Source: Methylocystis sp. Sn-Cys
GTDB lineage: Bacteria; Pseudomonadota; Alphaproteobacteria; Rhizobiales; Beijerinckiaceae
Length of the DNA: 64,000 bases
Assembly: GCF_016745395.1 (NCBI RefSeq)
Contig: NZ_JAERVJ010000006.1
Location: 1 to 64,000 of the forward strand
Direction of reading: 5' to 3'
Positions 44,201 to 52,643 of the stretch are shown one piece after another. Position numbers and translations under genes: made by a program. The first letter of the stretch is position 1. The number at the start of each line of letters is the position of its first letter. The notes under the pieces are model-generated. The model saw only the letters and a list, made by a program, of their open reading frames with translations. It ran no database searches and was not told where the DNA came from.

Positions 44201-45712
44201 TTCGTCGCGCCGAGGCCGGGAGTCGAGGAGACCCTGGCGACGCTGTGGCGGGATTTGCTGAAGGTCGAGCGCGTTGGGGCGAACGACAACTTCTTCCTTC
44301 TCGGCGGCCATTCGATGCTCGCCGCCCAGCTCCGGGCCCGCATTCACCAAAACCTTGATGTGGAGCTGCCGCTGAACGCCATTTTCGAGGACCAGACGCT
44401 GGCCGCTCTTGCGGCGCGGCTCGAAAGCGCCCGCCACGGATCGTTCGCCGTCCTGCCACAACTTGTAAAGGCGCCGGCGGGAACTGCGACGCCGGCCTCC
44501 ATGGCCCAGGAAATCGCATGGTCAGCGGAACAGGCTCATCCGGGATCGCCGGGGAACTGGATCGACGTGAGCGTGCGCATCGTGGGGCCGCTGGACGAAG
44601 AACGACAGATTCGGTCCATGCAAGAGGCGTTGCGGCGCCACGCCATATTGCGAACAATCGTCGCGCCGACCGACAGCGGGCTGACGCTGCGCGTTCTCGA
44701 CGCCATCCCTGAGATCTCGCGCTGCGAGCTCGAAAGCCTTTCGCCGGCGGGGCGCGCATTCGAGCATGCCGCTGATGGCCAAGCGGCTGTTCAGATGTCG
44801 CTCGAGCGGAAGGGAGAGGAAGAATGGTTGCTACGGCTGCGCTGTCACCGCATGCTTGCCGACGGCGCAACCGTTCGTATGTTGCTTGGCGAAATTTGGG
44901 CCTTTTACGCGAACAGCCTGGAGGGAATGGACCTCTTCCCCCTCCTCGATCCGTCGCTGTCCTACGCGGACTATGCGAATTGGGAGCGTCAATGGCTCAC
45001 CCAGAAAACGCGCGACGAACAGGTCGAACATTTTCGGCATGAGTATGAAGCTGGCCTCACGTCGCCGCTGCCGACCGATTGGCCGCGCGCCTCGGGCGAA
45101 CTTCCTTCGGAGGGTGATATTCTGCGCTTCGCGCTTCCGCGCGTCGCGGTGGAGGCTGCGAAGGCTTGCGCCATGCGCGAACGCGCAACCTTGCCGATGG
45201 CGCTGAGCGCCGCTTTCGCGTCGACGCTCGCGCATGAACTTGGAAGAGAGAGCGTGACCATCGCCCTTCCGGTGTCGCGCCGGCACCCTCCGGCCACGCA
45301 CCGAATGCTCGGACCTTTCATGAACACTCTGCCGCTGCGCATCGATGGCGCTCACCGCCCGATCGAGGAGCTCGCGCCATGCGTGCGCGCAACAACCCTT
45401 GCCGCGCTCGCACATCAGAATGCGCCGTGGCACGAGATCGTCGCGGCTCTACGAAAGGACCACGGCCCCGACGCGGAACGCCTCGGCGACGCCGCCCTCG
45501 TCGTCGAGGACGCGGCGCCGCAAAACGTGCAGCTTGCAGGTCTGCGGCTCTCTCGCATGCCTGCCGCGCGCATTTTCGTCCGGCGCCCGCTGACCCTTTC
45601 CCTCGCAATCGACGAAGGCGAGATCAGCGCCAGCCTGATGTATGCGACGAGCCTGTTCACGCGCGAGACCATCGAAAAACTTGCGCGAGGATTTCTCGCG
45701 GTCTTTCGCTAA
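38216..45712 (+). CDS. Hybrid PKS-NRPS megasynthase (KS-AT-ACP-C-A-PCP-C)
   Basis: A 2,498-residue two-module synthase. Order with approximate residues: N-terminal coiled docking helix (1-25); KS (30-450; Cys in DTACSSSL, His in EAHGTGTSLGDP and TNIGHLEAAAG); AT (540-860; GHSVGQYAA); ACP (960-1040; GMDSLTAME); condensation (1060-1490; HHIITDG); adenylation (1510-1960; FTSGSTGRPKG, YGQTETAG, PNGKLDR); PCP (1990-2060; LGGHSMLAAQ); and a final condensation-like domain (2080-2498). No KR, DH, ER or TE is present. It should extend a fatty acyl starter by one acyl-CoA unit and add one amino (or related) acid. Two key residues are altered: the A4 motif reads AFSSSMRQ with Ser for the usual Asp, and the last C domain reads HRMLADG. 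ATG at 38216 has GAGGA upstream. Confidence 0.95.
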   Translation: MSDLDFRKKAVVALETLRRRVSELEAGTGDPIAIIGYEGRFPGGEDADSFWTLLREERDAISTIPADRWDADAFYSPDSDAAGKTVTRRAGLLDAVDEFDAQFFGIAPREAISMDPQHRLMLETSWRAIEHAGIAATELEGSRTGVWMGLSTHEYLGLLATHTAPETLDAYFATGTSPAVGAGRISYRLGLEGPAVTVDTACSSSLVAIHQACQALRLRECDLALAGGVNVILTPAVMVSMSRARMLAPDGRCKTFDAAADGYVRGEGCGVLVLKRLSDAVRDGDNIRAVLRGSAVNQDGASGGLTVPNGRAQQRVIQDALKQAGLAPAEIDYLEAHGTGTSLGDPIEVQAAAAALGAGRTADRPLLIGSTKTNIGHLEAAAGIAGVIKVVLALEHGLLPKHLHFQTPSPHIPWRRLPLEVVSKARPWRRGERVRRAGVSSFGFSGTNAHVVIEEAPSAPLAMASRDGSSAPAERPWHLLTLSARTGPALKSLALDYARRVEALPSASALADVCYTAGVGRSHLERRAAIVAADPAGAAQQLAAFAEEHSSPGVHSGVSADPPKTAWLFTGQGSQRVGMGRELYETQPVYRRTLDECAAAVEDMLERPLLDVMFASDGAVNHTSYAQPALFAVEMGLARLWESWGVSPDVVLGHSVGQYAAACVAGAFTLAQGAQLLAERGRLFGALPAGGSMAAVFAQAEAVEARLAAYPRLSLAAYNGAHVVVSGPQQDVRALVELFRQEGLRAEELETSHAFHSELLEPALDAFEAYAAQMPCGALTRTLVCNRTGKVLGGQTRLDAQYWRRHAREPVQFAQSVQTLGGLGCRVLLEIGPQPVLAGMALRAWPEGTQVPQAVASLRRDTPDARQIKEALGRIYVAGARIDFKAVDEPWERNKVDLPKYSFKRKKFWFTPARRFAEAAIAPSDNIPETASAEPDRRDADAWLAHAPQGERLGIVVERLRAEIGRALHMSAEDVDAHTAFATMGMDSLTAMELRSRMQAALGAAPPVALFVESPDVATLAARLLAWWEESQRDESKRQPPMARIPRDDSPLVLSSSQEQLWFLHELAPSSCAYNVAAAVRIRGPLDAAVMERSLNTLVARHEALRTAFGADRGQARSKIVPTVNVPLPIDDVRDEAEVFEWERREAGAPFDLVCAPLFRVRLLRFDAAHHVLLVTMHHIITDGWSFGVLLRELSAIYGAYQRGEPSPLAELPIQYADYAAWQRQWLSGDRLEELLAYWKSELAGISPLSLPTDRPPPRTSTFRGRRIRFELGADRARALRKLAQSERVTLFAPLLAALSAVLQRHTGQDDFVVGAMSANRGRLEIESLIGLFVNAVPLRVLLDGDPEIRDLLARLAARLQSAMAHEAPFDLVTNAVERERGGARSPLFRVQLLLQAAINPPALPGLEIEVEEIDTQTAKRDLTFTLFDDATMAGHVEYSTDLFDAPRIERLLRHFLNALDAIVENPTRRLSALPLLTPEELAAGRAAAPLALAGPLTVAELFESVAALRGEAVACEDGERRLTYAELEAAARRLARWLRSQGIGAGAAVAVRTGRKVDMIVGMLGVMKAGAIYVPLDESYPKDRIAHMLAEAKVALEVSEPLGPEVAKETAEPLAPAVGPSDPAYIVFTSGSTGRPKGVVISHGAAAEYAQTLGRELDVRPSDAWLHTASIAFSSSMRQILAPLAAGARIIVADNDERRDPFALLARVRAAEATIVDLVPSVVRQVVDSLRMLPDAERATLLDNDLRLLLTASEPLRYGLARDWRALVGEKVRWFNLYGQTETAGIVSLHPVDPLAEADPQAIVPIGRPRANIRMIALDAQRRQTPVGVAGQLHIGGACLALRYLGEPALSTERFFEFEDASNVPQRFYAAGDIVRMNENGLFEFLGRDDAQVKIRGVRVEPGEIERVLLDHPLVKEAAVAAYDDDGDKRLAAYVTVNGAEVSAQALRDHLRCILPEHMIPSSFVTLERMPTTPNGKLDRAALPAPTRIATDVAFVAPRPGVEETLATLWRDLLKVERVGANDNFFLLGGHSMLAAQLRARIHQNLDVELPLNAIFEDQTLAALAARLESARHGSFAVLPQLVKAPAGTATPASMAQEIAWSAEQAHPGSPGNWIDVSVRIVGPLDEERQIRSMQEALRRHAILRTIVAPTDSGLTLRVLDAIPEISRCELESLSPAGRAFEHAADGQAAVQMSLERKGEEEWLLRLRCHRMLADGATVRMLLGEIWAFYANSLEGMDLFPLLDPSLSYADYANWERQWLTQKTRDEQVEHFRHEYEAGLTSPLPTDWPRASGELPSEGDILRFALPRVAVEAAKACAMRERATLPMALSAAFASTLAHELGRESVTIALPVSRRHPPATHRMLGPFMNTLPLRIDGAHRPIEELAPCVRATTLAALAHQNAPWHEIVAALRKDHGPDAERLGDAALVVEDAAPQNVQLAGLRLSRMPAARIFVRRPLTLSLAIDEGEISASLMYATSLFTRETIEKLARGFLAVFR

Positions 45713-45739
45713 AGAATGCGCTTCAGCACTTTTTAAAGT

Positions 45740-45790
45740 GCGCGCTTTCCGCTCGCATGGAAATCATGCGAGCGGCGAGAAAGCGCGCTA
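45740..45790. repeat. Dispersed TAGCGCGCTTTC palindromic repeat, full copy C
   Basis: A near-complete palindrome: GCGCGCTTTC and CGCTCGCATG on the left, CATGCGAGCG and GAAAGCGCGC on the right. It fills the gap between the convergent PKS-NRPS and CheB-CheR genes and supplies the stop codon (TAG on the minus strand) of the latter. It could work as a terminator for both. Confidence 0.85.
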
Positions 45791-48700
45791 GGAAGTAAGG
45801 GGCAGGGCGATGGAACATTGGAACTCGCCAGCGTCACAGCTACTGCGAGCGCTACTGCCCTTCACGGCTTGCTCGATAACAGAAAAGGCGGCGCTTGCCG
45901 CGGCATAGTCGGGCGCGGCGGCGGCGCCGCGCTCCGTCCATTTCAGCTCCAGGAGTTGAGCGCCGTTCTCCATCGTCCGTGTTTGCCACCTAACTTCCAC
46001 CTGCGCGTTTTTGTGCCCCTCGGTGCGGTGCTCTACGGCCGTTTGCGAGAGCGACTGCAAAACCAGGGCGAGCGCCATAGCGACTCTGGGCGCGACTAAG
46101 ACCGAAGGGCCTGCGAGCTGGGTCGCTTTCATGAATTCAGCTCCGTGGGCGGCGAGCAGCCTGCGGGCGATGGCGTCGACAGCCGCGCCCCGCCAGTCGC
46201 TTTCCACCAGCAATCGATTGGTCTCCAAGAGCGCGTCGAGGCCCGACAGAAGCGCTTTCAAGGCGTCCGGCGTCGCCCGGCCGTCGCCAAGCGTATGGCT
46301 CGCCAGCATTCGCACGACCTCGAGCGTACACTCGGCTCGATCGGCAATTTCCTTGAGCAACCCTTGCTGGCGCGCTTCCCAGGCGGCCTCGGCTTCCCGG
46401 TGTTCGGTGACGTCGACGAATGTCGCGACGACGCCCTCGATTTTGTCATCGATGGTCCGATAAGGCCGCAGACGCAGCAAAAACCACCGGCCCGCAACGG
46501 TGCGCACCGTTCGTTCGATTGGAATAAGGTCGGCCAGCACGCGCTGCGCGTCCGCTACCAAATCCTGATATTCCAGACGATGGGTGAAATCGGTGACAGG
46601 GCGCCCTTCGTCGCCTTGGACGATGTTGAAGAGTTCGGCGATGCGCGGCGTGAAGCGTTCGATGCGCAGGCTCGAGTCGAGGAACATCGTGCTCACATCC
46701 GTCGCGGCCATCAGATTCTGCAAATCGTTATGCGCGCGCGACACCATTTCGAGCTTGAGTTTCAATTCATTGTTGAGGGTCTGAAGCTCCTCGTTGATCG
46801 ACTGCAGCTCTTCCTTGCTCGTTTCCAGCTCTTCGGCGGTCGAGCGATATTCCTCGTTGATGGATTGCAGCTCTTCATTGGCGGCGCGCAGCTCTTCCGT
46901 CGCCGCCTCATATTGCTCACGCGTGGTGCGCAACACCGTTCGGGTCGCGTGCAGCTCCTCGCGAAGCTGAGCAACGACTCGCGACTGCTCGCCTCCTTCG
47001 GCGCCCGCGGGTGAAACCGGCTCGGCGGCGCCGCCCTCGATGAACATCACCAGCGCGGCGCGCGGCGCGTCATCGCGCTTGACCGGACGCACATGCAGCA
47101 CGACGGCCTTGGGCGCGCCGTTGAAGCGCACGGGAATCGGCAGGCTGACCGTCGGCTCGTCGCTTTCGAAAGCGCGGTGCAAAGCGGCGCGCAGCTCCAG
47201 CCGAAGCTCGGGCCGCACGATTTCCGCCGCGTCATTGGTCATGGGTCCGCTTGGGAGCAGCAGGAATTTGCCGCAGGTTTCGGAGAGATTGACGATCAGA
47301 TGCCCCTCGTCGACGAGCAGGCTCGGGGGCGCCAGATCTTCGAGCGCCTGGCGATGCAGCGAGGAATCGACGCCGCTTTGCGTGCGCGGCGGTCGTGGAA
47401 CGCCGGGCAGCTCGGGAACGCGCACCGACGTGAAGAGGCGCGGCAAAGCCGGCAGCCTGTCTCGGGGCCTGTCGATGGCGCGATAGATATGGGAGTCGCG
47501 ATCGACGGGTGCGAACAAACCCGGCGGATTGTCGGCGCTCTCCGACGTGCCCAGAAATAGATAGCCTTTCCCCAGCAGCGAGTAATGGAGAATCGAGATG
47601 ACCTGTTGCTGCAGATCGCGATCCAGATAGATGAGCAGGTTACGGCAGGAGATCAGGTCGATATGCGAGAAAGGCGGGTCTTTCAGAATGCTGTGCGAGG
47701 CGAAGACGACGAGATCGCGCACCTCGCGCCTGATGCGGTATTGATCGCCTTCGCGCGCAAAGAAGCGACGAAGCCTTTCTTCCGATACGTCTACGGCAAT
47801 TGCGGCGGGGTAGCGTCCTTCCCGCGCAATCGCGAGCGCGGCCTCGTCGATATCGGTGGCGAATATCTGAATATCGGGGCGCAGCTCGCGCCGCGCGGCT
47901 TCCTCCAGCAGAAGCATGGCGATGGAATAGGCTTCCTCGCCGGTCGCGCAGGCTGGAACCCAGACGCGTACCGCGTTCTCCCGCGGCTGATGATCGAACA
48001 ATCTCGGGATCACATGCTTGGCGAGCGCGGCATAGGTCTCCGGATCGCGGAAGAAGCTCGTGACCGAAATCAGCAGGTCGTTGAAAAGCGCATGCACCTC
48101 CTCGGCGTGGTCTCGCAGATAGGCGAGATATTGATCCATCCGCTCAGTGTGCGTGACCTGCATGCGCCGTGCGATGCGCCGCATCAGAGTGGCGCGCTTG
48201 TAGCCTGAAAAATCCTGGCCGGTCCTGGACCGAAGATGCGCCAAGATGCGACGCAGGAAGTCCTCATCGCCTTCATCATTATGCGCATAGACCGAAAGAT
48301 GCCCCCTCGCCCTGATCAAGCCGGCGAGGGTTCGCGCCAGATCGGCGACGGGAAGCACGAAATCTGCGCCGCCTTCGAGCGCATTTCGCGGCATAGAAGG
48401 GAATTCGGCCTCGTTTGGGTCTTGCACGAGAACGATTCCGCCTTTCTCCTGTATGGCGCGCGCGCCGATGGAGCCGTCCGCGCCGCCGCCGCTGAGAACA
48501 ACGGCGTAGCCATCCCCGTGGTGCTCGGCCAAAGAGCGAAAGAAAAGATCGATCGGCGCTCTTTGTCCCCGAGGCTCGTCGAAAGGCCCGGTCGCGACGC
48601 TCTCCCCCGAGACCAGCAGCCGACGGTTCGGCGGAATCACATAGACTGTATTGGGCTCGAGAGGCGCGGGGTCATTGACCTGCAGGACACGCATCCGCGT

Positions 48701-48898
48701 GTGGTTTTGAAGGATGGCGGGCAATTCGCTGGAATGCGCGGGATCGAGATGGACGACGACGACGAAGGCGGCGCCGACATCGTCCCCGAGCGCGTCGAAG
48801 AATTTCTGAAGGGCAATAATTCCCCCCGCGGATGCGCCAATCCCGACGACAGGCAACCGAGGCGCGTCAGCGGGCAGCGTGTCGATATCCTCAACCAT
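45788..48898 (-). CDS. CheB-CheR fusion with coiled coil, PAS and degenerate kinase region
   Basis: A 1,036-residue signalling protein. Residues about 15-195 are a CheB methylesterase (VVGIGASAGGIIALQ, VLSGGGADGSIGARAI); about 215-480 a CheR methyltransferase (FLRRILAHLRSRTGQDFSGYK, WVPACATGEEAYSIA); about 645-730 a long coiled coil (EELRAANEELQSINEEY); about 735-860 a PAS domain (DVSTMFLDSSLRIERFTPRI). The C-terminus fits an HWE-type kinase region, but the usual phospho-acceptor motif reads EIADRAECTLEVV, with Asp where His is expected, and no ATPase boxes are clear. No receptor genes lie nearby. It faces the PKS-NRPS gene convergently. Confidence 0.9.
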   Translation of the reverse strand: MVEDIDTLPADAPRLPVVGIGASAGGIIALQKFFDALGDDVGAAFVVVVHLDPAHSSELPAILQNHTRMRVLQVNDPAPLEPNTVYVIPPNRRLLVSGESVATGPFDEPRGQRAPIDLFFRSLAEHHGDGYAVVLSGGGADGSIGARAIQEKGGIVLVQDPNEAEFPSMPRNALEGGADFVLPVADLARTLAGLIRARGHLSVYAHNDEGDEDFLRRILAHLRSRTGQDFSGYKRATLMRRIARRMQVTHTERMDQYLAYLRDHAEEVHALFNDLLISVTSFFRDPETYAALAKHVIPRLFDHQPRENAVRVWVPACATGEEAYSIAMLLLEEAARRELRPDIQIFATDIDEAALAIAREGRYPAAIAVDVSEERLRRFFAREGDQYRIRREVRDLVVFASHSILKDPPFSHIDLISCRNLLIYLDRDLQQQVISILHYSLLGKGYLFLGTSESADNPPGLFAPVDRDSHIYRAIDRPRDRLPALPRLFTSVRVPELPGVPRPPRTQSGVDSSLHRQALEDLAPPSLLVDEGHLIVNLSETCGKFLLLPSGPMTNDAAEIVRPELRLELRAALHRAFESDEPTVSLPIPVRFNGAPKAVVLHVRPVKRDDAPRAALVMFIEGGAAEPVSPAGAEGGEQSRVVAQLREELHATRTVLRTTREQYEAATEELRAANEELQSINEEYRSTAEELETSKEELQSINEELQTLNNELKLKLEMVSRAHNDLQNLMAATDVSTMFLDSSLRIERFTPRIAELFNIVQGDEGRPVTDFTHRLEYQDLVADAQRVLADLIPIERTVRTVAGRWFLLRLRPYRTIDDKIEGVVATFVDVTEHREAEAAWEARQQGLLKEIADRAECTLEVVRMLASHTLGDGRATPDALKALLSGLDALLETNRLLVESDWRGAAVDAIARRLLAAHGAEFMKATQLAGPSVLVAPRVAMALALVLQSLSQTAVEHRTEGHKNAQVEVRWQTRTMENGAQLLELKWTERGAAAAPDYAAASAAFSVIEQAVKGSSARSSCDAGEFQCSIALPLTS

Positions 48899-48981
48899 TT
48901 CTATTCTTCCCTCGCGCGCTAGCTTATCCAGCGATCCGCTTGCGCGCGCAAGCGAGTCCTTGCGTTTCTCGAATAGAGAGC

Positions 48982-49992
48982 ATGCGCCCCGTGGAGCGGT
49001 CCGACATTATCGCCATCGGCGCCTCGGCTGGCGGGATCGACGCGCTGAGAACGCTCGTGGCCACGCTTCCAGCCGATTTGCCAGCTTCGCTGCTTATCGC
49101 CCAGCATCTCTCCCCCACAAGCCCCGGGATGCTTCCAGAGATTCTCGATCGTGCGGGACCTCTGGCGGCCGTCTCGGCGCAAGACGAGGAAACGCTCGAA
49201 CCCGCAAAAATCTATGTAGCGCCGCCGGACCGTCATTTGCTGGTCGGCGAAGATGGTAGGCTCCGGTTGAGTCGGGGGCCCAAGGAGAACCTCGCCCGCC
49301 CGGCGATCGATCCGCTCTTCCGATCCGCAGCGCTCGTGTTTGGGCCGCGCTTGATCGGCGTGGTGCTCACGGGCTATCTCGACGACGGCACGGCGGGATT
49401 GCAGGCCATCAAGCTGTGTGGCGGCGCGGCCGTCGTGCAGGATCCAAAAGAGGCCGTGGCGCCGGGGATGCCGTCGAGCGCGCTCAAAAATGTCCAGGTC
49501 GATTATTGCCTCCCGCTCGTCGAGATCGGGCCGCAACTTGTCCGGATGATCGCAGAGCCCGCGCGGCCTCCGACAGACAAGCCGCGTGATCTCGCGGCGG
49601 AGGCTGCAATCTTCGCCGGCGGAGCGGGCTCGATCGAGACGCTGAGGCAGATCGGAGAGCCGTCTGCTTTGACATGCCCGGAATGCCACGGCGCTCTGAC
49701 GCTGTTGCGAGGCGGAAGGCCCGCGCGTTTCCGGTGCCATACCGGTCACGCCTTCACGGAGCAGGCGCTGATGGCGGGGCTGGCCGAAAACACCGAGATC
49801 GCCTTTTGGAACGCCATGCGATGCTTGCAGGAAGAAGCGATTTTGAAGCGACACATGGCGGCGCATTCGATCGCCCGCGGCGCCGACGCCGAAGCGTTGC
49901 TGAAAGACGCCGACGAAGCGATGGCGGCGGCGGACCGTGTCCGGATCATTCAGGAAAATTACGCGAAGCGCCGACCTCGGCGCGACGGATGA
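48982..49992 (+). CDS. CheB-type protein-glutamate methylesterase
   Basis: A 336-residue protein with a CheB catalytic domain (residues about 5-190; IIAIGASAGGIDALRTL with the Ser, HLSPTSPGML, VLTGYLDDGTAGLQAI with the Asp) but no receiver domain. A C-terminal segment has CPECHGALTLLRGGRPARFRCHTGHAF, a small Cys/His cluster that may bind zinc. The ATG at 48982 is chosen because the domain starts at once; the frame extends upstream into the divergent CheB-CheR gene. It lies between two minus-strand signalling genes and may modify the same target as the fusion protein. Confidence 0.88.
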   Translation: MRPVERSDIIAIGASAGGIDALRTLVATLPADLPASLLIAQHLSPTSPGMLPEILDRAGPLAAVSAQDEETLEPAKIYVAPPDRHLLVGEDGRLRLSRGPKENLARPAIDPLFRSAALVFGPRLIGVVLTGYLDDGTAGLQAIKLCGGAAVVQDPKEAVAPGMPSSALKNVQVDYCLPLVEIGPQLVRMIAEPARPPTDKPRDLAAEAAIFAGGAGSIETLRQIGEPSALTCPECHGALTLLRGGRPARFRCHTGHAFTEQALMAGLAENTEIAFWNAMRCLQEEAILKRHMAAHSIARGADAEALLKDADEAMAAADRVRIIQENYAKRRPRRDG

Positions 49993-50003
49993 CGGGGCGG
50001 CGG

Positions 50004-52310
50004 TCACGCTTGCGCATCCCTTTGAAGCGCCTGCTCGAGAGCCTCCAGCGAGGCAGGCTTGATCAAATGGGCGTCGAAGCCGGCCTCTTTGGTCCTGGCG
50101 CGCGCCTCATCCTGACCCCAGCCCGTTAGCGCCACGAGCCTGAGCTCGCGTCCGATCTGGCTGGAGCGAATCCGCCGCGCGGTTTCGCAACCGTCCATCC
50201 CCGGCATGCCAAGGTCGATAAACACAACCTCCGGCGCGAAATCGCGAACAGCATCCACGCCAGAAGGGCCATCGTAGACGACTCGAACTTCCGCGCCCAA
50301 GGTCGAGAGCAATATGCCGAGACTATTGCCTACATCCAGATCGTCGTCGATGACGAGCGCCCGGATCGGCCGATCCGAGACCTTGCCTCGAGCTTTCGCC
50401 GGCGAAGCGCTCTGCGGAACAGAAGGCTGAAGCGGAAGGCGTACGATAAATTCGCTGCCTTTGTCCTGCCCCTCGCTTTTCGCCTCGATTGATCCGCCAT
50501 GCAATTGCACGAGCTTGCACGTGAGCGCCAAGCCGATGCCGAGCCCGCCGACTCGGCGGCTCGAGTCGCCTTGCATAAAAAGGTCGAACACATGCGGCAG
50601 CGACTCAGGTGGGATTCCGACGCCATTGTCGCGCACGACGACCACAATCTCATCGCCCCGCCGCTCTGCCCGGATCTCGATCGCGCCTCCCGGCGGCGTG
50701 TATTTTGCGGCGTTGTTCACGAGATTGGCGAAAATCTGCACGAGCCGCACCGGATCGCCGAGCAAGGCGATTTTCTCGGCAGGCAAATGAAGGCCGACGT
50801 TGTGACGGTTCTGCTCGACTAAGGGCTGCGCGGTTTCGACGGCATTTCGCAGGATCGACGCAAGCTCGCAACGCTCCCGCCGAAGCTCGATCTTATCGCG
50901 CTCGATTCTCGAAATCTCGATCAGATCGTCGACGAGCCGCACCAGATGCCGCACTTGGCGTTCCATCATATCGAGCATGGTGCGTCGCTTTTCGGCGGGC
51001 GCGTCTTCGGTCCGCCGCAGAACTTCAACCGCATTGTGGATCGGCGCGAGCGGGTTGCGCAGCTCGTGCGCGAGGACCGCAAGAAATTCGTCCTTGCGCC
51101 GTTCCGCCTCTCGCCGGGCTTCATCGGCGCGTTTCTCTTCCGTAACGTCATGCGCGGTAACGACGGCGCCGACGATCTCGCCGCCGCGTCCGCGGATGGG
51201 ACCAAAATTATACTTCCCGAACCATTGGGCGCCCGTCTCTTTGCGCCGCAAGCGATAAACGAGGCCGATGCCTGTCTCGCCCTTCATCGCCCGCCGGTCG
51301 GGCTGATCGCTCCAGGGCACGAAATGCCCTGACTCGTCATAATATTCGAAAAGCGAGGGGTCTGATTTTTTGTAATCCTCGGCGTCGTCGAATCTATGGA
51401 ATCTGACGAAGCCCCCGTTGAACTGCGTCAGCCGCCCGTCCGCGCCGTAAATTGCGATAGACTCCGTCATACTTGCGAGGGCCGCCTCGAGCTGGGCCTG
51501 ATTTGTCTCGAGGGCGTCCTCGATCGCCCGCCGCCCTGTGATATCCTGGACGGCGAGCAAAACGCCGCCAATTTTTTGGTCGGAGGCGCGCCACGGCGAT
51601 GCGTCCCAAGCCAGCCACTGGCGGCGCCCATCAGGGGAGAGAAGGAGATCCTCTCGCCGCGAGACGCTTTCGCCCTGCAGCGCCTGTCGGTGCAGTTTGC
51701 GCCAGTGCTCCGGAACCCTGGGAAGGACGTCGTATAATGATCGACCGAGCACATCGGCCCGCATCCCAAAGGCGTCTAGCCATTTGTGACTATAAGCGAT
51801 GTGGCGCATCTCCGTGTCGAACATGGCGATCGCGACCGGCGCCTGCCGAATAAAAGCGTTCAAGTGGCACCTGCTTTCGCAAAATCTCGAAACCAAAAGA
51901 TTATTCTCTTTCGTTATAAGGGCGAGATCGACCGCAACGCGAACCGCGGCCGCGACGCCTTCGTCCGAGAGAGTGTTTTTTTGCAGATGGACCACCCCGT
52001 CGGTCTCCGCATCGAAATTTCCGGTCGAATGCGCGTCGATTGCGATAATGGAGCCAGACAGCTCGCCGCCCTCTCGCAAGGCGGCAAGAAGTTCATGGCG
52101 CTCGCTTTCCAAGCCTTCATCCAGGACGAGGCAGTCGGGCTTGAGCTGCCTCAATCTGGCGAGGCCGTCCTGCCCATAAGGCGCCTCGACCACAATAAGC
52201 CCGTCTCGTTCGAGCGCACGACAAACGAATTCCCGCTCTGCTCCGCCACTGCCGACGATCAGGACAAGGAAATGGCGTTTGCGATCTAATTGCGACGCGC
52301 ATTCGGACAT
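50004..52310 (-). CDS. PAS-containing hybrid histidine kinase
   Basis: A 768-residue cytoplasmic sensor. The N-terminus is receiver-like (LVLIVGSGGAEREFVCRALE), with no transmembrane helix. Two or three PAS domains follow (about 155-395; FIRQAPVAIAMFDTEMRHIAYS, ASMTESIAIYGADGRLTQFNGG). Then the HisKA domain with the phospho-acceptor in LAHELRNPLAPIHNA, an HATPase domain (NLVNNAAKYTPPGG, VRDNGVGIPPESL, GGLGIGLALTCKLV) and a C-terminal receiver (VIDDDLDVGNSLG, phospho-Asp in VFIDLGMPGMDG). It is adjacent to the CheB gene (11 bases, convergent). Confidence 0.93.
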   Translation of the reverse strand: MSECASQLDRKRHFLVLIVGSGGAEREFVCRALERDGLIVVEAPYGQDGLARLRQLKPDCLVLDEGLESERHELLAALREGGELSGSIIAIDAHSTGNFDAETDGVVHLQKNTLSDEGVAAAVRVAVDLALITKENNLLVSRFCESRCHLNAFIRQAPVAIAMFDTEMRHIAYSHKWLDAFGMRADVLGRSLYDVLPRVPEHWRKLHRQALQGESVSRREDLLLSPDGRRQWLAWDASPWRASDQKIGGVLLAVQDITGRRAIEDALETNQAQLEAALASMTESIAIYGADGRLTQFNGGFVRFHRFDDAEDYKKSDPSLFEYYDESGHFVPWSDQPDRRAMKGETGIGLVYRLRRKETGAQWFGKYNFGPIRGRGGEIVGAVVTAHDVTEEKRADEARREAERRKDEFLAVLAHELRNPLAPIHNAVEVLRRTEDAPAEKRRTMLDMMERQVRHLVRLVDDLIEISRIERDKIELRRERCELASILRNAVETAQPLVEQNRHNVGLHLPAEKIALLGDPVRLVQIFANLVNNAAKYTPPGGAIEIRAERRGDEIVVVVRDNGVGIPPESLPHVFDLFMQGDSSRRVGGLGIGLALTCKLVQLHGGSIEAKSEGQDKGSEFIVRLPLQPSVPQSASPAKARGKVSDRPIRALVIDDDLDVGNSLGILLSTLGAEVRVVYDGPSGVDAVRDFAPEVVFIDLGMPGMDGCETARRIRSSQIGRELRLVALTGWGQDEARARTKEAGFDAHLIKPASLEALEQALQRDAQA

Positions 52311-52574
52311 GCCCGAGGATGGTCTCCGCTCGTTTACTGGCTAATGGCCTTGCATCGCGCCGGCCATCCATGGCGCGCCCCCTAATTCAAACACGCGTCG
52401 ATATTGTCTGTTCGGGCTTATTCCAACATTTCTAGCTATTTAGCGGGCGGATGGTAATGGAAAGCTTGCCTGCGCTTCAAGCGGGAGCGTAAGTGAGAGC
52501 GCCCAGGGCACGGCAGTTCTTCCGTGCGCGGCCAGCAGGCCGAGGGGACGGCGGCGCGCCTTCGCGGCAATCGA

Positions 52575-52623
52575 GAGCGCATTTTGGCAAAAGTTGATGG
52601 ACTTTTGCGATTAGAATGCGCTC
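52575..52623. repeat. Second palindromic repeat, GAGCGCATT family
   Basis: GAGCGCATT at the left and AATGCGCTC at the right, with inner arms CAAAAGT/ACTTTTG, form an imperfect palindrome of 49 bases. Partial copies (AGAATGCGCT) occur at about 45714 and 60881, next to copies of the other repeat. Such elements are common between genes in rhizobial relatives. Confidence 0.6.
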
Positions 52624-52643
52624 CAACTTTTTGACGCTGCGCT

